A stretch of DNA of 64,000 nt, from positions 310,001 to 374,000 of the forward strand of contig JACCEK010000002.1 in the NCBI GenBank assembly GCA_020112395.1. Direction: 5' to 3'. The notes beneath the pieces were generated by a model. The model was given only the letters and a program-made list of their open reading frames with translations. It was not told where the DNA came from and did no database searches. The DNA is from Aerococcaceae bacterium DSM 111021 (GTDB taxonomy: Bacteria > Bacillota > Bacilli > Lactobacillales > Aerococcaceae). Of this stretch, positions 60,969 through 64,000 are shown piece by piece (positions within the stretch are counted from its first letter, which is position 1; each line of letters begins with the position of its first letter). A program made the translations under genes and the position numbers.

Positions 60969-60981
60969 CTCATTAATACAA

Positions 60982-61013
60982 ATAAGCTTCCTCAAGAAAT
61001 CGAGGAAGCTTAT
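60982..61013 (-). terminator. Terminator after the SDR gene
   Basis: Perfect stem ATAAGCTTCCTC / GAGGAAGCTTAT with 8-nt loop; minus-strand continuation is T-rich (TTTGTATT). Confidence 0.75.
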
Positions 61014-61028
61014 AAACTTTAAACTCAA

Positions 61029-61796
61029 TTATTGTTGTGCACCCATCGCCCCATCAACACGATATTGTGATCCACTAATAAACGAGCTGTCATTTGAAGC
61101 TAAGAATAATGCGAGTTTAGCGATATCGCCTGCCTCTGCATAACGACCTAAAGGAATCCCAGCTATAAAGTCTTCTTGGGCAGAATCAGCATCACCTGTA
61201 TTTGACTCCAGACTTTCCATCATACTCGTATCTACTGGTGAAGGATGAATCGAATTTACACGAACACCACTCTCTGCAACTTCTAAAGCAGCTGTTTTCG
61301 TTAAAGCCACAACTGCGTGTTTAGATGAAGCATACGGAGCAAGTCCAGGTGAACCTCTTAGACCATCCACAGAAGAAGTATTAATAATACTTCCGCTTTT
61401 TTGCTCAATAAGTAATGGTAGGGTATGTTTCAATCCTAAGAAAACACCTCTGGCGTTAATTACCATAAAGTTATCAAAGTCTTCTACTTCTAAATCGACA
61501 ATGTCTGTTTGTTTGCCTGTAATCCCAGCGTTATTGAATAAGATATCAACGCGTCCAAAACGTTCTTTCGTTTTATTAACATAATTTTTTACATCAGCTT
61601 CTTTTGATACATCAGCTGGAATCGCTATAATATTATCATCCGAGTTAAGCTCTTCTATCGCTTCATTTAAGTCTTCTTCTGATAAATCAACTAAAGCAAC
61701 TTTAGAACCTTCATCTAAAAATAACTTAGCCGTTACTCTACCGATTCCGCCAGCTGCACCAGTGATAATGGCTACTTTTCCATCTAATTTACCCAT
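61029..61796 (-). CDS. Short-chain dehydrogenase/reductase
   Basis: 255 aa classical SDR. Cofactor motif TGAAGGIGR (~13), VDLSEED after strand 2 with Asp suggesting NAD(H) preference, NNAG (~88), catalytic Ser in NTSSVDG, YASSK (Tyr-x3-Lys) and C-terminal GSQYRVDGA. The substrate cannot be inferred. Preceded on the same strand by the NOX-like gene (143 bp), possibly separate. Confidence 0.9.
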   Translation of the reverse strand: MGKLDGKVAIITGAAGGIGRVTAKLFLDEGSKVALVDLSEEDLNEAIEELNSDDNIIAIPADVSKEADVKNYVNKTKERFGRVDILFNNAGITGKQTDIVDLEVEDFDNFMVINARGVFLGLKHTLPLLIEQKSGSIINTSSVDGLRGSPGLAPYASSKHAVVALTKTAALEVAESGVRVNSIHPSPVDTSMMESLESNTGDADSAQEDFIAGIPLGRYAEAGDIAKLALFLASNDSSFISGSQYRVDGAMGAQQ

Positions 61797-61939
61797 TTTA
61801 AAACCTTCATTTTTTATTTCTCTAATCGGATCGGGTTAACTATTTATCCAATTAAAGTTTGTTCATTCTTCAAAATTTACGAACATACCCCAAAGTAAAA
61901 TCATCATTGAATGTTTACTCGGCGCCAAATATATATCAA

Positions 61940-63280
61940 CTAAAACGCAAACTCTTCAATGTTTGCTTGTTCTTCTGTCACATCATTGTCTGAAAGTAAA
62001 CCTTTCGCCGCTTCAAGCATAGGTGGCGGACCACAAACATGCCATGAAGCTGTTTCGAAATACTCTTCAAGCCCTTCCTCTTTGATGAAATCTTCATCAA
62101 CAAAACCATAAGCGAAGCCTTCAACTTCTTCTTCACTAAAGATAATGTGGTGAGAAAAGTTTGGATATTGCTTGGCGAACCCTTTTAATTCATCATAGTA
62201 CATTAACTCTTCTTCATAACCTACTCCCCAAATGAAAATGATTCGTCGGTCTGAATCTTTCGCAATTTCTTCGCGTAATAAACTTAAGTTTGGTGTAACC
62301 CCGATACCACCAGACAGCAGAACCATCGGTTCATTTGAATGCCGTACTTGTTCGGGATAAAAATTACCATAAGGCCCCTCAATCGTTACCTTATCCCCTA
62401 CCTCTACTTGATCAAGTGAACTTGTAAAATCCCCGTCCTCTTTAATCATCACCATAACAGTATCCTCATTATATGTCGGGGCGCTAGAGAACGAGAAGGG
62501 ATGTGCCTCACTTGTAACTTTTGAATCAACGAAACGGAAGAAGCCATATTGTCCGGCAATATAATCAAGTTTGTTGCCTTTTGTTGGTCTCAATTCAATT
62601 TCATGAATTTTAGGAGTCGGTTTATCGAGCCTTACTATCTCGTATTTTGGCAAGATTGCCAAACGAATTTTATACAAGGCATACCAACCGAGAACAATTA
62701 CCGTATAAAGTGTCGTTAAGAATAGGAATGGTATATTCCCCACTAGATATGACACATTATAAATATGGAAATGAATCGCAATGATACTCACAATAGCCAA
62801 ACGGTGTAACCATAAATGTCGATTTCGTTTGTAAGTATTCTTCTTCAAGTTCATTAACTTTTTGGACTTTTTAATTAATGTGTCGGATAAGACAAAAATA
62901 CCTGTAAACATCACGATAATGAGTGATATTAAACCTACATAACCAAGTATAGACGTATCTGATAACGATAAAGTAAAGACATTGGCTAAGCCACTCCAAC
63001 GTATACCGACATGGATAAGCAGAGTAACGGGCAATGCCATCGCCATCCACGCATGAATTCCATACATTTGAGTTAAACCTAATTTCTTCTCAATCGCTTT
63101 TGGACGAACAGCAATTAAAACAAGGGTCAACATAATACAAAATGAAAAAGATCCAGTAATATTCGATAAAAATTCCGGCAGATTAGGGGGGATATAGTCT
63201 TGTAATAAAGCGATTAATAAAGTAAAAAACATAAAAAGGGCAACACCAGGAAAGAACCATCTCAAAGCGCTTTTGTTCAT
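61940..63280 (-). CDS. NOX/ferric-reductase-like flavocytochrome (SpNOX-type)
   Basis: 446 aa. Six transmembrane helices (~1-215) with paired heme-ligating His in GIHAWMAMALPVTLLIHVGIR and HRLAIVSIIAIHFHIY. Then an FAD domain (HPFSFSSAP, the FAD motif; GPYGNF) and an NAD(P) domain (LLSGGIGVTPNLSLLREEI, WHVCGPPPML). This is the layout of eukaryotic NOX and pneumococcal SpNOX, which move electrons from NAD(P)H through two b hemes to O2 or Fe3+ outside. It requires heme, which fits the nearby heme-efflux genes. No dedicated partner gene seen. Confidence 0.88.
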   Translation of the reverse strand: MNKSALRWFFPGVALFMFFTLLIALLQDYIPPNLPEFLSNITGSFSFCIMLTLVLIAVRPKAIEKKLGLTQMYGIHAWMAMALPVTLLIHVGIRWSGLANVFTLSLSDTSILGYVGLISLIIVMFTGIFVLSDTLIKKSKKLMNLKKNTYKRNRHLWLHRLAIVSIIAIHFHIYNVSYLVGNIPFLFLTTLYTVIVLGWYALYKIRLAILPKYEIVRLDKPTPKIHEIELRPTKGNKLDYIAGQYGFFRFVDSKVTSEAHPFSFSSAPTYNEDTVMVMIKEDGDFTSSLDQVEVGDKVTIEGPYGNFYPEQVRHSNEPMVLLSGGIGVTPNLSLLREEIAKDSDRRIIFIWGVGYEEELMYYDELKGFAKQYPNFSHHIIFSEEEVEGFAYGFVDEDFIKEEGLEEYFETASWHVCGPPPMLEAAKGLLSDNDVTEEQANIEEFAF

Positions 63281-63642
63281 AATTATCCTCTCTTTCTAAT
63301 GTTTATTTCTGTCACTGAAACGGAGAATTGCCTATAGTAGAAAGTGATTGCTTTTAGTTACTGGAGATTGACACAAAGACATCTTGTTTGATTCAACAAG
63401 TCAACTTATTCTTATGAAAACCCTAACATGATGAAGGTTTACAGTCAAACCATATACCCTCTTATTGATAAAAATATTGTCTGTTCAAATAATCCTCAAT
63501 GAGTCCTTAAATATTGATGAATATTCTTCTACAATTTAAACGCAAATTACAAAAAAACTGAACATCCGAGATGGGTGTCCAGTCTTTTTACTTTGTTCAT
63601 ATTTTTAGGTCCGTTCTATAACAGACATCTTGTTGGTTGCTC
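63281..63642. other. Intergenic region between the NOX-like gene and msrA
   Basis: AT-rich, no ORF. Near its left end it should hold the NOX promoter. At 63556-63588 a hairpin (ACTG.ACA.CC / GG.TGT.CAGT) with A tract on the left acts as the msrA terminator on the minus strand. Confidence 0.55.
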
Positions 63643-64000
63643 TTAAGCACTATCTCGACCTGATCTGACTCTATATGCTTGATAATGTTCTGGTTGTTTC
63701 TGATAGAAATCTTGATGATAATCTTCAGCACCGTAGAATGTACTGGCGGACGTAATTTCAGTTACGACAGGTTTATCAAAGCGTCCACTAATATCTAAAG
63801 CTTTTTTAGATGCTTCTGCCTTAAGTTTCTGTTCCTCAGTTAGGTAGAATACCCCTGGTCGATAAGACGATCCGCGGTTAATAAATTGCCCACCAGCATC
63901 TGTCGGATCGCTAATCTCCCAATAAATATCCAATAACTCATCATAACTTATGATTGTTGGGTCAAAAACAATCTTGACCGCTTCAGTATGACCCGTCTCA
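63643..64000 (-). CDS. msrA: Peptide methionine-S-sulfoxide reductase MsrA, 3' part
   Basis: The gene enters from the right edge; 119 codons are visible, from [14 protein letters not shown] to the stop at 63643. MsrA hallmarks: [26 protein letters not shown] (usual F..HDP), [15 protein letters not shown] (usual YRS), and [12 protein letters not shown] near the C-terminus. The catalytic GCFWC lies outside the window. It repairs oxidised methionine. [13 protein letters not shown] departs a little from the common DPTQ.N.QG.D.G. Confidence 0.92.
   Translation of the reverse strand, partial: ETGHTEAVKIVFDPTIISYDELLDIYWEISDPTDAGGQFINRGSSYRPGVFYLTEEQKLKAEASKKALDISGRFDKPVVTEITSASTFYGAEDYHQDFYQKQPEHYQAYRVRSGRDSA

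Noticed and set aside
1..64000. Mobile elements, prophage or tRNA genes
   Set aside because: No transposase, integrase, terminal inverted repeats or tRNA cloverleaf was recognised anywhere in the window.

Overview
The window is 64 kb of low-GC Firmicute DNA, most likely from a pigmented member of the Lactobacillales such as Carnobacteriaceae or Aerococcaceae. This is inferred from gene content and not proven: a T-box ahead of prolyl-tRNA synthetase, CcpA-type cre boxes, a CopY/CopB copper system, a PTS sucrose operon and a staphyloxanthin-type C30 carotenoid cluster. No rRNA, tRNA, IS element, prophage or CRISPR array was seen. Most genes are chromosomal housekeeping or accessory-metabolism genes with clear Shine-Dalgarno (SD) sites.

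Layout. 1-6.9 kb: a 5'-truncated sugar ABC permease, then a minus-strand block of a SorC-type regulator, tkt and pfkA, then a 5'-truncated amino-acid ABC permease followed by a UroD-family gene. 7-16 kb: a tandem-repeat array, proS with its T-box, lepB, a LURP-one-related gene, a DUF924 gene, a second array, a NERD-domain protein, copYB with two cop boxes, and a CPBP protease. 16-26.8 kb: a P-type cation ATPase, a third array, a pseudouridine synthase, an unknown gene, a sixA-like pseudogene, gloB with a small overlapping ORF, a probable ~400-nt structured RNA under a cre-containing promoter, cinA, a Cys-rich copper-binding four-helix protein, a tandem rhodanese and a CorC/HlyC protein. 26.8-32.7 kb: scrR-scrA-scrB, fabV and a fourth array. 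32.7-42.7 kb: a TspO-like protein, a one-cysteine MarR regulator, crtM-crtN facing crtP-aldH-crtQ-crtO, and a tocopherol-cyclase-like gene. 42.7-54.6 kb: small metabolic, redox and repair genes (DegV, ndk, nitroreductase, YghU-like GST, an FMN-binding fumarate-reductase-like flavoprotein, a cation/H+ antiporter, an AlkD-like gene, a MetE-like gene with a LysR regulator) and two short gene remnants. 55.3-64 kb: an hrtRBA-like heme-efflux set with a palindromic operator, a glyoxalase-I-like gene, a MarR-ABC exporter pair, an SDR, a NOX-like ferric reductase and the 3' part of msrA.

Common themes are oxidative, heme and copper stress and membrane protection: carotenoid, TspO-like protein, one-Cys MarR, CopB, heme efflux, MsrA, GST and glyoxalases. 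CcpA control is suggested by cre-like sequences at the scr promoter, the RNA promoter and, more weakly, the pfkA-tkt promoter.

The strongest candidates for undescribed biology are: (a) the CcpA-linked ~400-nt RNA at 22.4-22.8 kb; (b) four intergenic arrays with an exact 40-bp period, three of them one family built from alternating complementary 10-mers; (c) the carotenoid cluster extended by a tocopherol-cyclase-like enzyme, a TspO-like protein and a redox-type MarR; and (d) two genes that appear to begin at ATC or ATT codons.
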